In this document: piece after piece, positions 9,070 to 17,826 of the stretch | How the letters are laid out: each line of letters begins with the position of its first letter | How positions within the stretch are numbered: position 1 is the first letter of the stretch | From: Sphingomonas sp. NFR04 | GTDB taxonomy: Bacteria > Pseudomonadota > Alphaproteobacteria > Sphingomonadales > Sphingomonadaceae | Length of the DNA: 64,000 nt | Reading direction: 5' to 3' | NCBI RefSeq assembly: GCF_900114095.1 | Contig: NZ_FORV01000001.1 | Location: 620,001 to 684,000 of the forward strand | Program-made: the position numbers and the translations under genes | The notes under the pieces: generated by a model | What the model saw: only the letters and a program-made list of their open reading frames with translations | Told to the model about the DNA's origin: nothing | Databases searched by the model: none

Positions 9070-10578
9070 TCAGCTCCGCGGCGCCTGGCGGCGGTAGCTC
9101 AGCGCCTCCGCCACATGGATGCGCCCTACCCCCTCGGCGCCCGCGAGATCGGCGATCGTCCGGGCCACGCGCAGCACCCTTGTATAGCCCCGCGCCGACA
9201 GCCGCATCGCCTCGGCCGCCTGGGCGAGCAGCTTGCGGCCAGCCTCGTCAGGCGTGGCGACCGCCATCAGCGGCTCGCCATCGGCCTCGGCATTGGTGCG
9301 CGTGGAGGTGCCCGCATAGCGCGCCGTCTGGACCCGCCGCGCCGCGGCCACCCGCACCGCCACCTCGGCCGAGCCCTCCGCCGGCGGCGGCAGGACGAGA
9401 TCGGCGGCGGTGACGGGCTGGACCTCGACATGCAGGTCGATGCGGTCGAGCAAGGGACCGGAGACCTTGGCCTGATAGTCCGCCGCGCAGCGCGGAGCGC
9501 GGGCGCAGGCGAGCGCCGGGTCGCCGAGATGGCCGCAGCGGCACGGGTTCATCGCCGCGATCAGCTGCACCCGCGCCGGGAAGGTGACATGCGCATTGGC
9601 CCGGGCGACGCTCACCACCCCCGCCTCCAGCGGCTGGCGGAGCGAATCGAGGACGGCGCGCTGGAACTCGGGCAGCTCGTCGAGGAACAGCACGCCGAGA
9701 TGGGCGAGGCTCACCTCGCCCGGCTTCACCTTGAGCCCGCCGCCGGTCAGCGCCGCCATCGACGCCGAGTGATGCGGCGCGCGAAAGGGCCGGGTCCGCG
9801 TTAGCCGCCCGCCCTGCAGCGTGCCTGCGACCGAGGCGACCATCGACACTTCCAGCGCCTCGGCTGCCTCCAGCGGCGGCAGGATGCCCGGCAGGCACGC
9901 CGCCATCAGCGACTTGCCCGCGCCCGGCGGCCCCACGAACAGCAAATTGTGCCCGCCCGCCGCGGCGATCTCCAGCGCGCGCTTGGCGGTCTCCTGCCCC
10001 TTCACCTGGGCGAGATCCGGCCCCGCCCCCGGCGGATCGACCTCGCCCGGCACCGGGCCGGGAAGCAGCTGGTTACCCTTGAAGTGGTTGAGCAGGCTGA
10101 TCAGGTCTGGGGCGGCGAGCACCTCCACCTGCCCCGCCCAGCTTGCCTCGGGCCCCTGCGCGGCGGGGCAGACCAGCCCCTTGCCTACCTCGGCCGCATG
10201 CATCGCCGCGAGCAGCACGCCCGGCGACGGCGCGATCCGTCCGTCGAGCGCCAGTTCGCCGACCACGACATAGCCCGCGATCGTCTCGGCATCGACCACG
10301 CCCATCGCCGCGAGCAGCGCCAGCGCGATCGGCAGGTCGAAATGCGATCCTTCCTTGGGCAGGTCGGCGGGCGAGAGGTTGAGCACGATATGCTTGGGCG
10401 GCAGCGCCAGCCCGATCGCGGCCATCGCGGCGCGCACCCGCTCGCGACTTTCCGCGACCGCCTTGTCGGGCAGCCCGACCACGACGAACTTGGGCAGCCC
10501 GGCGACGAGGTTGCATTGCACCTCCACCGCGCGCGCTTCCAACCCCAGATAGGCTACCGTCGAGACGCTGGCGACCAA
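9070..10578 (-). CDS. YifB/ComM family Mg-chelatase-like AAA+ ATPase
   Basis: The 502-residue protein has the order of the YifB/ComM family: an N-terminal Lon-protease-like ChlI domain (about 20-140), a central AAA+ Mg-chelatase module with P-loop GPPGAGKS (216-223) and the Walker B region VLFLDELPEF, and a C-terminal helical domain. ComM in naturally competent bacteria is a hexameric helicase that promotes branch migration during recombination. In this organism the role is inferred only from family. The start is TTG (10576-10578), supported by a strong GGGGAGGGGG sequence a few bases upstream. No in-frame ATG lies close by. Confidence 0.93.
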   Translation of the reverse strand: MVASVSTVAYLGLEARAVEVQCNLVAGLPKFVVVGLPDKAVAESRERVRAAMAAIGLALPPKHIVLNLSPADLPKEGSHFDLPIALALLAAMGVVDAETIAGYVVVGELALDGRIAPSPGVLLAAMHAAEVGKGLVCPAAQGPEASWAGQVEVLAAPDLISLLNHFKGNQLLPGPVPGEVDPPGAGPDLAQVKGQETAKRALEIAAAGGHNLLFVGPPGAGKSLMAACLPGILPPLEAAEALEVSMVASVAGTLQGGRLTRTRPFRAPHHSASMAALTGGGLKVKPGEVSLAHLGVLFLDELPEFQRAVLDSLRQPLEAGVVSVARANAHVTFPARVQLIAAMNPCRCGHLGDPALACARAPRCAADYQAKVSGPLLDRIDLHVEVQPVTAADLVLPPPAEGSAEVAVRVAAARRVQTARYAGTSTRTNAEADGEPLMAVATPDEAGRKLLAQAAEAMRLSARGYTRVLRVARTIADLAGAEGVGRIHVAEALSYRRQAPRS

Positions 10579-10733
10579 GAGAGCCCCCTCCCCGGCCTCG
10601 CACCATAGAGGCTTTTGCCCGCTACGGAAGCGTTCCGTTCACCGGACGCGTACCGGCCGTATTGCACAACCACCACACCTCTCCCATCTTCGCGGCTATG
10701 TGCTCCGAAGTCGGCCAAACTCCGCATCCTGCG

Positions 10734-10762
10734 TTGACTCCTGCGCCACTTGCCCGTAATGG
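10734..10762 (+). promoter_or_regulatory. candidate promoter of the rpmH-rnpA operon
   Basis: TTGACT (10734-10739) and TAATGG (10757-10762) are separated by 17 bases, a good match to a housekeeping -35/-10 pair. They lie about 60 bases before rpmH, leaving a leader that holds the hairpin at 10775-10798. Confidence 0.5.
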
Positions 10763-10774
10763 CGCTCGACACGC

Positions 10775-10798
10775 GGCCGCCCCTGTGGCGGCCCTTTT
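10775..10798 (+). terminator. terminator-like hairpin in the rpmH leader (possible attenuator)
   Basis: A perfect 7-bp stem GGCCGCC/GGCGGCC with a CCTGT loop is followed by CTTTT. It lies between the putative promoter and the rpmH start, so if functional it would attenuate the operon rather than end an upstream gene. The nearest upstream plus-strand gene ends at 8905, about 1.9 kb away. Confidence 0.5.
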
Positions 10799-10824
10799 AC
10801 GTTCTAGATACTCGAGGATGAGCG

Positions 10825-10959
10825 ATGAAGCGGACCTTTCAGCCGAGCAACCTGGTGCGTGCGCGCCGGCACGGCTTCCGTGCACGGATGGCGACCCCGG
10901 GCGGTCGCAATGTGATCCGCGCCCGCCGCGCCCGCGGCCGCAAGAAGCTGTCGGCGTAA
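10825..10959 (+). CDS. rpmH: 50S ribosomal protein L34
   Basis: The 44-residue protein starts [20 protein letters not shown] and ends in a run of Arg/Lys with KKLSA, the standard L34 sequence and length. It is a basic protein of the large subunit that contacts 23S rRNA. Too short for most gene finders, it is certain from sequence. rnpA follows after 14 bases and the two are normally co-transcribed. A hairpin in the leader (10775-10798) may adjust expression. Confidence 0.98.
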   Translation: MKRTFQPSNLVRARRHGFRARMATPGGRNVIRARRARGRKKLSA

Positions 10960-10973
10960 GCACGGACACGCCC

Positions 10974-11321
10974 TTGCTGAGCCTCGACCGGCTCACGCAG
11001 CGCAAGGACTATCTCGCCGCCAACGGGGGAAAGCGGGCACCGATGCCCGGTTTCGTCCTGCTGGTGCGCGAACGGAACGATGCCGATCCGTCGATGCGGA
11101 TCGGCATTACCGTATCCAAGAAAGTTGGCAACGCCGTTATCCGGAATCGGATGAAGCGGCGCTTTCGCATGCTCGCGCGCGAAATCCTGCCCGAGGCAGG
11201 GATAGCCGGCGCGGACCATGTGCTGATCGGCCGGAACGGCGGTATCGAACGCCCCTATGCCGATCTGAAGGCGGAACTCGCCAAGGCGCTTCGGCGCGTA
11301 CGCCCCAAGGCAGACCAGTGA
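10974..11321 (+). CDS. rnpA: ribonuclease P protein component
   Basis: RnpA is the protein subunit of RNase P, which matures the 5' end of tRNAs. The open frame extends upstream through rpmH, but homology starts near [20 protein letters not shown], and the only plausible initiator there is TTG at 10974-10976 (115 residues), since no ATG or GTG is in frame at that point. The protein carries [19 protein letters not shown], the family's RNR signature. It overlaps yidD by four bases (GTGA). This rpmH-rnpA-yidD-yidC order is widely conserved. Confidence 0.93.
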   Translation: MLSLDRLTQRKDYLAANGGKRAPMPGFVLLVRERNDADPSMRIGITVSKKVGNAVIRNRMKRRFRMLAREILPEAGIAGADHVLIGRNGGIERPYADLKAELAKALRRVRPKADQ

Positions 11322-11530
11322 TCGCGCGGGCGCTGATGCTGCTCGCGCGCGCCTGGCAGCTGGGGCCGTCGCTGATCCTGCCGCCCACCTGCCGCTACCA
11401 GCCTTCCTGTTCGGCCTATGCAATCGAGGCGCTTCGCCGCTATGGGGCGGTGAAAGGCGGCTGGCTTGCGCTCCGGCGCATCGCGCGCTGCCACCCATGG
11501 GGCGGGCACGGCCCAGATCCCGTTCCTTGA
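11318..11530 (+). CDS. yidD: membrane protein insertion efficiency factor YidD
   Basis: The 70-residue protein has an N-terminal amphipathic helix ([18 protein letters not shown]) followed by the conserved [35 protein letters not shown] and GGHGPDPVP blocks of the YidD (UPF0161) family. YidD acts at the inner membrane alongside YidC. The GTG start overlaps the rnpA stop, and yidC follows 21 bases later. Confidence 0.96.
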   Translation: MIARALMLLARAWQLGPSLILPPTCRYQPSCSAYAIEALRRYGAVKGGWLALRRIARCHPWGGHGPDPVP

Positions 11531-11551
11531 GTTTCCTTCCGGGGATTATCG

Positions 11552-13270
11552 GTGAAAGAAGAACAGAAGAATTTCATCCTCTTCGCGGCGTTCGCGGCGC
11601 TCGTGCTGCTCGGCTGGCCGATGATCAGCCACTGGTTTTTCCCGCAGCAGCCGGCCGCCCCCGCGAAGATGGTCGACGGCAAGCTGCAGCCGGTGCCCAA
11701 TTCGGGCGTCGATCCGGCGACCAACGCGCCGAAGACGATTCGCGGCCGTGACGCGGTGCTGGCGGACACGCCGCGCGTCGCCATCGATACCCCGGCGCTG
11801 AAAGGCTCGATCAACCTCAAGGGCCTGCGCATCGACGATCTCGTCCTGCGTCAGTATGACCAGACCGTTGCCAAGAACTCGCCGCCGATCCGCCTGCTCT
11901 CGCCGAGCGGTGCCGAGGGCAGCTATTTCGCGCAGTTCGGCTGGCAGGGCGCGGGCGCGCCCGACGGCAACACCGTGTGGAAGGCGGATGGCGAGACGCT
12001 GACGCCCGCATCGCCGGTCAAGCTCACGACGACCAACAGCGCCGGCCAGACCTTCACGGTCGAGCTTGGCGTCGATTCGAACTACATGTTCACCGTCCGC
12101 CAGACCGTTGCCAATCGCGGCGGGGCACCGGTGGCCGTGACCCCGTACACGCTGATCTCGCGCGGGCAGCGCTCGACCGATACCAGCCAGTGGGCCGCGC
12201 ATGTCGGCCCGGTCGCCGCGACCAACGATGCGGCGCACTATATCAACTGGAAGGACATCGAGAGCACACCCCAGCAGTTCTCGACCACCGGGGGCTGGGT
12301 CGGCTTCAGCGACCATTACTGGCTGACTGCGGCGATCCCGGACCAGCGCGGCGGGGTGAACATCCAGCAGCGCGGGACCGCCGCCCAGCAGTACCAGGCC
12401 GATGTCGCGCTCGCCCAGCCGATCGCGATCCGCCCGGGCAAGGAAGCGACCTATACCAGCCACTTCTTCGCCGGGGCGAAGGAAGTGAAGCTGCTCGATG
12501 CCTATCAGAAGCAGTATGACATCGCGAAATTTGAGCGCGCGATCGACTGGGGCTGGTTCGAGATCATCGAGCGCCCGATCTTCACCTACCTGAGCTGGCT
12601 GTTCAAGCTGGTCGGCAATTTCGGCGTGGCGATCATCCTGCTGACGATCACCATCCGCGGCCTGCTGTTCCCGATCGCCCAGAAGCAGTTCGCCTCGATG
12701 GCGAAGATGCGCCAGGTGCAGCCGAAGATGAAGGCGATCCAGGAGCGCTACAAGGACGACAAGGCCCGCCAGCAGCAGGAGATCATGCAGCTGTACAAGG
12801 CGGAGAAGGTCAATCCGCTCGCCGGCTGCGCACCGATGATCCTGCAGATCCCGATCATGTTCGCGCTGTACAAGGTGCTGCTGCTCACGATCGAGATGCG
12901 CCACCAGCCCTTCGTGCTGTGGATCCGCGATCTCTCGGCGCCCGATCCTGCGACGATCCTCAACCTGTTCGGCTATCTGCACTTCACCCTGCCCAGCTTC
13001 CTCGCCATCGGCGTGGTGCCGGTGCTGCTCGGCGTGTCGATGTTCTTCCAGATGCGGATGAACCCGGCGCCGATGGACGAGATGCAGAAGCAGATGTTCG
13101 CGATCATGCCGTGGATGCTGATGTTCCTGATGGCGCCGTTTGCCGTCGGCCTGCAGATCTACTGGATCACCTCGAACGTGCTGACCGTGCTCCAGCAGCA
13201 ATGGCTCTACGCGCGCCATCCGGAGATGAAGGTCCCGGTGGCCAAGCCGGGCGCGGCCAAGGCCAAGTGA
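11552..13270 (+). CDS. yidC: membrane protein insertase YidC
   Basis: YidC inserts and folds inner-membrane proteins with or without SecYEG. The 572-residue protein has an N-terminal membrane helix ([18 protein letters not shown]), a large periplasmic beta-rich domain (about 55-340) and the conserved insertase core at about 350-555. The core includes [19 protein letters not shown], a cytoplasmic helical hairpin starting [20 protein letters not shown], and [16 protein letters not shown]. Length and layout match proteobacterial YidC. It begins with GTG (11552-11554) and ends in a basic Ala/Lys tail. Confidence 0.97.
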   Translation: MKEEQKNFILFAAFAALVLLGWPMISHWFFPQQPAAPAKMVDGKLQPVPNSGVDPATNAPKTIRGRDAVLADTPRVAIDTPALKGSINLKGLRIDDLVLRQYDQTVAKNSPPIRLLSPSGAEGSYFAQFGWQGAGAPDGNTVWKADGETLTPASPVKLTTTNSAGQTFTVELGVDSNYMFTVRQTVANRGGAPVAVTPYTLISRGQRSTDTSQWAAHVGPVAATNDAAHYINWKDIESTPQQFSTTGGWVGFSDHYWLTAAIPDQRGGVNIQQRGTAAQQYQADVALAQPIAIRPGKEATYTSHFFAGAKEVKLLDAYQKQYDIAKFERAIDWGWFEIIERPIFTYLSWLFKLVGNFGVAIILLTITIRGLLFPIAQKQFASMAKMRQVQPKMKAIQERYKDDKARQQQEIMQLYKAEKVNPLAGCAPMILQIPIMFALYKVLLLTIEMRHQPFVLWIRDLSAPDPATILNLFGYLHFTLPSFLAIGVVPVLLGVSMFFQMRMNPAPMDEMQKQMFAIMPWMLMFLMAPFAVGLQIYWITSNVLTVLQQQWLYARHPEMKVPVAKPGAAKAK

Positions 13271-13289
13271 CGACGGCACGCCCCTCCAC

Positions 13290-13424
13290 GATCCTCCCCT
13301 GCAAGGGGAGGTGGCAGGCCGCTGGCCTGACGGAGGGGTGTCCCCGTTCGCGTCGGAGGACCATCATTGCACCGTCGACACCCCTCCGTCGCTTCGCGAC
13401 ACCTCCCCTTGCAGGGGAGGATTT
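13290..13424. repeat. intergenic inverted-repeat element, copy 1
   Basis: Between yidC and engB, ATCCTCCCCTGCAAGGGGAG and the following GGCAGGCC...GACGGAGGGGTGTC are mirrored about 90 bases later by ACACCCCTCCGTC...GACACCTCCCC and CTTGCAGGGGAGGAT. Copy 7 (45765-45902) has the same outer and inner arms. The element can fold into a long cruciform and may serve as a transcription end. Confidence 0.85.
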
Positions 13425-13460
13425 GAAAGGGCCTCATTCTCTGAGGCAGCTGAGTTCCTG

Positions 13461-14096
13461 ATGTCCTTCGACCCCGACCAGATCGAAGCCGCGCGCAAGC
13501 TGTTCGCCGGCCCCATCGCCTTCCTCAAGTCCGCGCCCGCGCTGGAGCATTTGCCCGCGCCGACGGTGCCGGAGGTTGCGTTCGCCGGCCGCTCCAACGT
13601 CGGCAAGTCGTCGCTGATCAACGCGCTGACCAACCGCAACAGCCTGGCGCGCACCTCGGTCACCCCGGGGCGGACGCAGGAACTCAACTTCTTCGACGTC
13701 GGCGAGCCGCTGCGCTTCCGCCTGGTCGACATGCCCGGCTATGGCTTCGCCAAGGCGCCCAAGGACATGGTCCGCAAGTGGCGCTACCTGGTGAACGACT
13801 ATCTGCGTGGCCGGCAGGAGCTGAAGCGCGCGCTGGTGCTGATCGATTCGCGCCACGGCATCAAGGATGTCGACCGCGAGATCCTGGAGATGCTCGACGA
13901 CGCCGCCGTCAGCTACCGCATCGTCCTCACCAAGACCGACAAGATCAAAGCGAGCGAGCTGGCCGAAGTCACCGCCCGCACGGTGGAAGAGGCTCGCAAG
14001 CGCGCGGCCGCCCACCCGGAGATCCTGGCGACGTCCAGCGACAAGGGCATGGGCCTGCCCGAACTGCGTGCCGCGGTGCTCGAAGCGATCGGCTGA
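13461..14096 (+). CDS. engB: ribosome biogenesis GTP-binding protein EngB (YihA/YsxC)
   Basis: EngB is a small essential GTPase for late assembly of the large ribosomal subunit. The 211-residue protein has the P-loop GRSNVGKS (43-50), switch region [20 protein letters not shown] (G3), and TKTDK (G4). The open frame reaches back into the repeat element, but conserved sequence begins at [18 protein letters not shown], so the ATG at 13461 is chosen. It follows yidC and is 8 bases from the next gene. Confidence 0.96.
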   Translation: MSFDPDQIEAARKLFAGPIAFLKSAPALEHLPAPTVPEVAFAGRSNVGKSSLINALTNRNSLARTSVTPGRTQELNFFDVGEPLRFRLVDMPGYGFAKAPKDMVRKWRYLVNDYLRGRQELKRALVLIDSRHGIKDVDREILEMLDDAAVSYRIVLTKTDKIKASELAEVTARTVEEARKRAAAHPEILATSSDKGMGLPELRAAVLEAIG

Positions 14097-14104
14097 GCGC
14101 GGGC

Positions 14105-14431
14105 ATGGAGCCGCTCTTCTCCTACGGCACGCTCCAGCTCGACCAGGTACAGCGCCGCCAGTTTGGCCGGCTGCTCGACGGCACCGACGATGTGCTCCTC
14201 GGCTATGTGATCACCGAGATCCAGATCCGCGACCCCGCCGTACTCGACGCCAGCGGCATCGAGACGCACCTCGCGCTGATCCCCGGCGACGGCCCGCCAA
14301 TCCCGGGCAAGGTCTTCCAGCTCACGCCGCGAGAGCTGGCGGCAGCCGATGTCTACGAGAGCGAGAACTATGTCCGGGTGTGGACGCCCCTCGCCTCCGG
14401 CAGCCATGCCTGGGTCTATCTGAAGGCCTGA
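14105..14431 (+). CDS. gamma-glutamylcyclotransferase-like (AIG2) family protein
   Basis: The 108-residue protein has the family's N-terminal YGTLQLDQVQRRQFGR motif (substrate-binding loop YGTL), a beta-barrel core, and the C-terminal pattern DVYESENYVRVWTPL. Members release 5-oxoproline from gamma-glutamyl amines, but this short AIG2-like branch has few characterised examples and the substrate is unknown. It lies 8 bases after engB on the same strand and is probably co-transcribed. A hairpin begins at its stop codon. Confidence 0.85.
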   Translation: MEPLFSYGTLQLDQVQRRQFGRLLDGTDDVLLGYVITEIQIRDPAVLDASGIETHLALIPGDGPPIPGKVFQLTPRELAAADVYESENYVRVWTPLASGSHAWVYLKA

Positions 14432-14457
14432 GCGGTTCCGGCATGCGCCGGAACCGC
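14432..14457. terminator. perfect hairpin between convergent genes
   Basis: GCGGTTCCGGC and GCCGGAACCGC form an 11-bp perfect stem with a 4-base loop directly after the stop at 14429-14431 and before the end of the convergent peptidase gene. There is no T-run on either side, so it may work as a Rho-linked or structural end rather than a classic intrinsic terminator. Confidence 0.5.
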
Positions 14458-14486
14458 AACAGGAGAAGCCACGTTCCTCCCGCCGC

Positions 14487-16421
14487 TCACGCCGGGTTGT
14501 ACTTGGCCAGGAACGCCTCGAGCGCCTTCAGGAAGCTCAAGCGATCCTCCTGCCGCGTGAAGAAATGATCGCCTTCGGGCTGTTCGATGAAGGTGACGTT
14601 CTTACCCTCGGCCTGCAGCCGCTCGGCCATCAGCTTGCTCTGCTGGAACGGCACGCGGCGATCCTTTCGGCCGTGGACGAGCAGCACCGGGGTGGAGAAG
14701 TCGCCCGGATGGTAAAGCGGAGATACCGCCTTGAAGTCCGGTGCCTGCGCCTTCATCCAGTCCTTGCCCGCCCCGCCGAACAGAAATTGCGAGTCATAGC
14801 CGACCATCCGGCCGAGATCGGACACGCCCGCAAACGATACCGCGCAGCGGAACAGCTTGCCGTCACGTTGCGCGGCGCGCAGTGCCGCATAGCCGCCATA
14901 GGATCCCCCCACCACGCAGACGCGCTTCGGATCGGCGATGCCCTGCTCCGCCAGCGCGGTCACGGCGTCGTTGAGATCGTCCTGCATCGCGAGGCCCCAT
15001 TGGCCCTCGCCCTTGCGCAGGAACGCCGTGCCATAGCCGGTCGAGCCGCGATAATTGGGCTGGATTACCGCATAGCCGCGGTCGGCCACGAACTGCGCCC
15101 ACCAGTCCCAATCCTCGTCATCGCGCGCCGAAGGGCCACCATGGGGCATCAGGATCAGCGGCAGGTTCTTGCCGGTGCTGCCCGACGGCAGCGTCAGCAC
15201 CGCCTCCATCTCCAGCCCATCGCGCGCCTTGTAGCGGATCGTCTTCACCGGGTGGAGACGTCGTAGCTTGAGCGTCTGGTTGTTCATCGCCAGCGGCTGG
15301 AAGAGCTGATCGGTCGTGCGATAGACGAAATAGGCGCCCGGTGCGCTCGCGTCGCCCACCTTGGCGATCACCACGGAATGATCGGCGCTGAAGCTGGCGA
15401 TTTCGACTTGCGCGCCCTGGACCATGCCAGCCAGCTTCTTCTTGAGCGCCGCCATCGCCGGATCGGACCAATAGATGGCGGTCCGGTGTTCGGTTACCTG
15501 CACGCCGAGCAGCGTCGAGCGCACCGGATCGACCATCGGCCCGGCAATGTCATATCCGGGCGCGCCGAACAGCCGCTTGCCGGTCTGCATCGTCGCGAGA
15601 TCGAACTCCCAGAGCGAGGCAAAACCCTTGTCGTCATCCTGCACGACGAGCGCCTTGCCGCTTTCCGGCAGGAACAGCGACGGCACCAGCAGGTCGTCAT
15701 GAATGCCCTTGGCGCGATCGACGACACGGAAGTCGCTGTGGCCGTCCGCCCGGTAGAGGAGACGCCGCTGCCGGCCGTCGTCGGTCGAGCCGATGCCCAT
15801 GCGCACCACGCCGGCACCATCGGCATACCAGTCCATCACGCCTTCGCGACCGCCCAGTACCATGCGGTGCTTGCCGGTCGAGACATCGACTTCGTCGACC
15901 TGCGGCCAGAAGCCGCGCTCGCTGGTATAGACCGAGGTCTGCGCCGCGAGCAGGATCCGCGGCGTCCCGTCATGCGCAGTCCACAGCAGCTGTCCGCCGA
16001 GCTGTGCCGTCTCGTGCGTGTTGAGCGCCACCACCTTGCCGCCATCGGCGCGCACGCCGATCGCGCGGGTGATGTACATCTGGTCGCCGCGGAAGCTGAT
16101 GGCCTTGCTGACGCCAAGCACCAGCCATTCATCGTTCACCCAGCGCCACCAGTTGAGGTCGGCATCGCCGGTGGCGATCAGCTGGGTCGCCCCGCCGTCG
16201 ATCGCCACCACCGCGAGATATTGCTGGCCCCGCACCGCCAGCTGGGCGGCGAAGCGCTTGCCATCGGGCGAGAGTGCCGGGTGGGTCAGCATCGGCAGCT
16301 CCGCGAACACCGCTGCGTCCAGCGCCACGGGCGTCGCGACGGAGGCCTGGGGTTGTGCCTGCGCTCCGAGCAACGCCACCGCCGCCGTCGCCACGGCAAG
16401 CGCACCCCAGATCTTCGCCAT
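14487..16421 (-). CDS. S9 family prolyl oligopeptidase-like peptidase, exported
   Basis: The protein (644 residues from the ATG at 16421) has an N-terminal signal peptide (MAKIWGALAVATAAVALLGA), a beta-propeller-like region (about 40-380) and a C-terminal alpha/beta-hydrolase domain. Catalytic residues are recognisable: Ser in GGSYGGYAAL, Asp in VHGRKDRRVP and His in PEGDHFF. These are dipeptidyl-aminopeptidase/acylaminoacyl-peptidase-type enzymes that cut short peptides in the periplasm. An ATG at 16436 would give an N-terminus five residues longer. It is divergent from the GST gene and transcribed alone. Confidence 0.93.
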   Translation of the reverse strand: MAKIWGALAVATAAVALLGAQAQPQASVATPVALDAAVFAELPMLTHPALSPDGKRFAAQLAVRGQQYLAVVAIDGGATQLIATGDADLNWWRWVNDEWLVLGVSKAISFRGDQMYITRAIGVRADGGKVVALNTHETAQLGGQLLWTAHDGTPRILLAAQTSVYTSERGFWPQVDEVDVSTGKHRMVLGGREGVMDWYADGAGVVRMGIGSTDDGRQRRLLYRADGHSDFRVVDRAKGIHDDLLVPSLFLPESGKALVVQDDDKGFASLWEFDLATMQTGKRLFGAPGYDIAGPMVDPVRSTLLGVQVTEHRTAIYWSDPAMAALKKKLAGMVQGAQVEIASFSADHSVVIAKVGDASAPGAYFVYRTTDQLFQPLAMNNQTLKLRRLHPVKTIRYKARDGLEMEAVLTLPSGSTGKNLPLILMPHGGPSARDDEDWDWWAQFVADRGYAVIQPNYRGSTGYGTAFLRKGEGQWGLAMQDDLNDAVTALAEQGIADPKRVCVVGGSYGGYAALRAAQRDGKLFRCAVSFAGVSDLGRMVGYDSQFLFGGAGKDWMKAQAPDFKAVSPLYHPGDFSTPVLLVHGRKDRRVPFQQSKLMAERLQAEGKNVTFIEQPEGDHFFTRQEDRLSFLKALEAFLAKYNPA

Positions 16422-16534
16422 ATCGTCCGCCCCCATCGAATCGCGGCCCCCGCCGCGCAAACCGGAAGGTGCGACCGATTTTCGGCGCACGCAATGGCGA
16501 TGGTTGCCGTCCTCCCCACCCCCGGCTATCCCCG

Positions 16535-17203
16535 ATGCCCATGAAGCTCATCATCGGCAACAAGGCCTATTCGTCCTGGTCGCTCCGCGGCTGGCTCGCC
16601 TGCAAGCTCTCCGGGCTCCCCTTCGAGGAGACGGTCGTGCCGATGTACGACCAGGATTGGGACAAGCGCCGCCAGGGCGCGGAATTCGCCCCGTCTTCGG
16701 GCAAGGTGCCGATCCTGTGGGACGGCGATGCGGTGGTGTGGGACAGCCTGGCGATCGTCGAATATCTCAACGACAAGACCGGCAACACGCTGTTCTGGCC
16801 CGAAGACCCCGCCGCGCGCGCGATGGCGCGGTCGATGGCGGCGGAGATGCACTCCAGCTTCACCGCGCTGCGCAGCAAGCACAGCATGAACGTGCGCCAG
16901 GTCTATCCTGCAGCGCCGGTCGATACGGATGTGGCGGCCGATCTCGAGCGGATCATGGAGCTCTGGGCCCAGGCCCGCGCCCGCTACGGCAGCGAGGAGC
17001 CCTTCCTGTTCGGCGCGTTCGGCGCGGCCGACATCATGTTCGCGCCGGTGGTGACGCGGATCGTCACCTATTCGCTGCCCGTTCCCCGCTTCGCCCAGAG
17101 CTACATGCTCGCCGTGCTCCAGCACCCCTTTATGCAGGACTGGATCGCCGGGGCGCAGGAAGAGGAATGGGTGATCGAGAAGTACGAACTGCCGGTGGTG
17201 TGA
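16535..17203 (+). CDS. glutathione S-transferase family protein
   Basis: The 222-residue protein has an N-terminal thioredoxin-like domain beginning MKLIIGNKAYSSWSLRGW, where SSWS provides the likely catalytic serine, with GKVPILWDGDAVVWDSLAI (cis-Pro and glutathione gamma-glutamyl contact) and an all-helical C-terminal domain. The NKAYSSWSLR start is typical of a GST branch common in proteobacteria whose substrates are unknown. The ATG at 16535 (MPMKL) is used; the ATG two codons later is an alternative. It is followed by repeat copy 2. Confidence 0.9.
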   Translation: MPMKLIIGNKAYSSWSLRGWLACKLSGLPFEETVVPMYDQDWDKRRQGAEFAPSSGKVPILWDGDAVVWDSLAIVEYLNDKTGNTLFWPEDPAARAMARSMAAEMHSSFTALRSKHSMNVRQVYPAAPVDTDVAADLERIMELWAQARARYGSEEPFLFGAFGAADIMFAPVVTRIVTYSLPVPRFAQSYMLAVLQHPFMQDWIAGAQEEEWVIEKYELPVV

Positions 17204-17216
17204 CGTAACCATCTAA

Positions 17217-17323
17217 GCCCCTCCTCCTTGGAGGAGGGGTTGGGGGTGGAGGGATTCCAGAAAGTTAGTCGGGCTCTGTGAGACACAGCCCCACCCCAAC
17301 CCCTCCCCTGAAGGGGAGGGGCT
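17217..17323. repeat. intergenic inverted-repeat element, copy 2
   Basis: AGCCCCTCCTCCTTGGAGGA then GGGTTGGGGGTGGAGGGATT faces CCACCCCAACCCCTCCCC and AGGGGAGGGGCT. The same sequence occurs in the opposite orientation after ubiE (41821-41929), including the internal GGATTCCAGAA stretch and a GAGACAC segment. It separates the convergent GST and cupin genes. Confidence 0.85.
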
Positions 17324-17335
17324 CGAGACAGGGCC

Positions 17336-17797
17336 CTACTTCAACCGCTCGGTCTCATACCGCGTCCCGTCCTTGCGGAAATACCCCTCCGGCGTGAACA
17401 CCATGTCGATGTCGGGATACTCCCCGCTCCCGCGCGGACCCGCGCCGATCGCGAGGAACACGGCGTCGGCCTCGGAACGGTTCTGCAGATGATGCCCGTC
17501 CGCCACCCCGGCCGGAAACGCCGCGCAGTCGCCGGCGCGCAGCAGCGTCTCGCCGCCATTCTCCACCAGCACCGCCTCGCCCACCAGCATCACGACGAAC
17601 TCGTCCTCCTGGTCGTGCCAGTGGCGCTGCGACGACCAGGCGCCGGGCTTGAGCACGACATGGCTCACCCCCATCGCGGTCAGCCCGCTCGGCGGCGCCA
17701 GCCGGCGATACCAGCGCCCTGCCACCGGCGCGTCGAATGGTGGCGGATAACCGGTGGCATTGGTCTGCGGGATTGTATCCAGGTCCAGCTTGGGCAA
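17336..17797 (-). CDS. cupin-domain protein
   Basis: The 153-residue protein is a single small beta-barrel cupin. Motif 1 is seen in RHWHDQEDEFVVMLVGE (metal-binding His and Glu residues) and motif 2 in GDCAAFPAGVADGHHLQN. The C-terminal part (YPDIDMVFTPEGYFRKDGT) is typical of a bacterial cupin subgroup of unknown activity. It starts at TTG (17795-17797) behind AAGGGAGG. It is divergent from dapE with 29 bases between, so the two promoters must overlap or lie within genes. Confidence 0.85.
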   Translation of the reverse strand: MPKLDLDTIPQTNATGYPPPFDAPVAGRWYRRLAPPSGLTAMGVSHVVLKPGAWSSQRHWHDQEDEFVVMLVGEAVLVENGGETLLRAGDCAAFPAGVADGHHLQNRSEADAVFLAIGAGPRGSGEYPDIDMVFTPEGYFRKDGTRYETERLK

Positions 17798-17826
17798 TGT
17801 CGCCTCCCTTGTGTTTGGGAGGTAGT

